A stretch of DNA of 64,000 nucleotides from Betaproteobacteria bacterium. Lineage in GTDB: Bacteria > Pseudomonadota > Gammaproteobacteria > Burkholderiales > Casimicrobiaceae. The DNA lies in assembly GCA_013298695.1 (NCBI GenBank), contig JAAFIS010000004.1:1-64000 (forward strand), in the 5' to 3' direction. The notes beneath the pieces were generated by a model. The model saw nothing but the letters and a program-made list of their open reading frames with translations. It was not told where the DNA came from and made no database searches. The translations under genes and the position numbers were made by a program. Shown piece after piece: positions 63,725-64,000 of the stretch (its first letter is position 1; the number at the start of each line of letters is the position of its first letter).

Positions 63725-64000
63725 TGCGCGGGCGGCGGCGGCAGCACGGGCCGTACCTCCACACTGCCGGCCGAGGCGCAGGGCGCGCGCGCGGCCCACT
63801 CCAGCGCCTCGTCGAGCGACGCGACCTCAACGATGGAGTAGCCAGCGAGGTGCTCGTGAGTGTCGGCAAACGGGCCGTCCTGCACCTGGCGCTTGCCGCC
63901 CGTCATGCGGACTGTGGTGGCCGTGTGCGTCGGCTGCAGGCCGTTGCCGCTGACGAAGACGCCCGCGCCGACGAGGGCACCGATGTAGGCGGTCCAGGCA
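63721..64000 (-). CDS. DGPF/YCII-related protein, partial (runs off window)
   Basis: The last 92 residues of a DGPF family protein: AWTAYIGALVGAGVFVSGNG, QDGPFADTHEHLAGYSIVEV, EVRPV near the end. The N-terminus lies beyond base 64000. It overlaps ECF42 copy 2 by 4 nt. Arrangement and motif match the module at 59042-60708, in opposite orientation. Confidence 0.9.
   Translation of the reverse strand, partial: AWTAYIGALVGAGVFVSGNGLQPTHTATTVRMTGGKRQVQDGPFADTHEHLAGYSIVEVASLDEALEWAARAPCASAGSVEVRPVLPPPPAQ

Overview
This is a bacterial chromosome window that looks betaproteobacterial (Burkholderiales/Rhodocyclales-like; the species cannot be named from sequence alone). Support comes from the replication-origin genes dnaA-dnaN-gyrB, the mnmG-rsmG-LysE-parA-parB block, the rsmB-DUF4390-ntrY-ntrX block, a Bug/TctC receptor, a DUF4148 protein, and a pst operon next to ppk-sixA. 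No rRNA, tRNA, CRISPR array or classical insertion sequence was recognised.

Layout. 1-3.2 kb: a LysR regulator divergent from a Bug-type solute receptor, then a monohaem cytochrome c. 3.3-13.7 kb: a 2363-residue surface protein with SdrD-B-like repeats and an IPTL-CTERM-like tail, then an operon of a copper-amine-oxidase-like protein with a CxxCH motif and a beta-propeller-like protein. 13.8-18 kb: an OmpR/CusS-type two-component pair divergent from a DUF4148 gene, with a 16-bp palindrome between them, and a family-3 solute-binding protein. 18-25.1 kb: parB, parA, a small ORF, LysE, rsmG, mnmG and three parS sites exactly 188 bp apart. 25.1-27.2 kb: a small accessory cassette. 27.3-33 kb: gyrB, dnaN, dnaA and DnaA boxes (origin region). 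33-41.4 kb: an EamA transporter, ntrX, ntrY, DUF4390, rsmB and an M32 carboxypeptidase. 41.4-53.8 kb: phosphate and polyphosphate genes (pstSCAB-phoU, ppk, sixA), a coupled PSD-like/Lgt-like/receptor trio and an OlsB-like acyltransferase. 53.8-64 kb: accessory genes, including two copies of a DGPF-protein/ECF42 sigma-factor module, one of them in markedly GC-rich DNA at the right edge.

Most striking features. (1) mnmG carries an in-frame insertion of about 186 codons encoding a DUF559-type PD-(D/E)XK endonuclease domain, flanked on each side by two copies of a hairpin repeat, the left and right pairs being inverted relative to each other. The same repeat is also inserted in frame in the LysE gene. 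(2) At least eleven copies of a roughly 85-100 bp element, made of two imperfect GCCCAATT...AATTGGGC palindromes held about 45 bp apart, sit in gene gaps. Two of them have become signal-peptide coding sequence. (3) NtrX has lost its Walker A lysine, Walker B acidic pair and GAFTGA region. (4) Two accessory genes look recently broken, one by a nonsense codon and one by a homopolymer frameshift.
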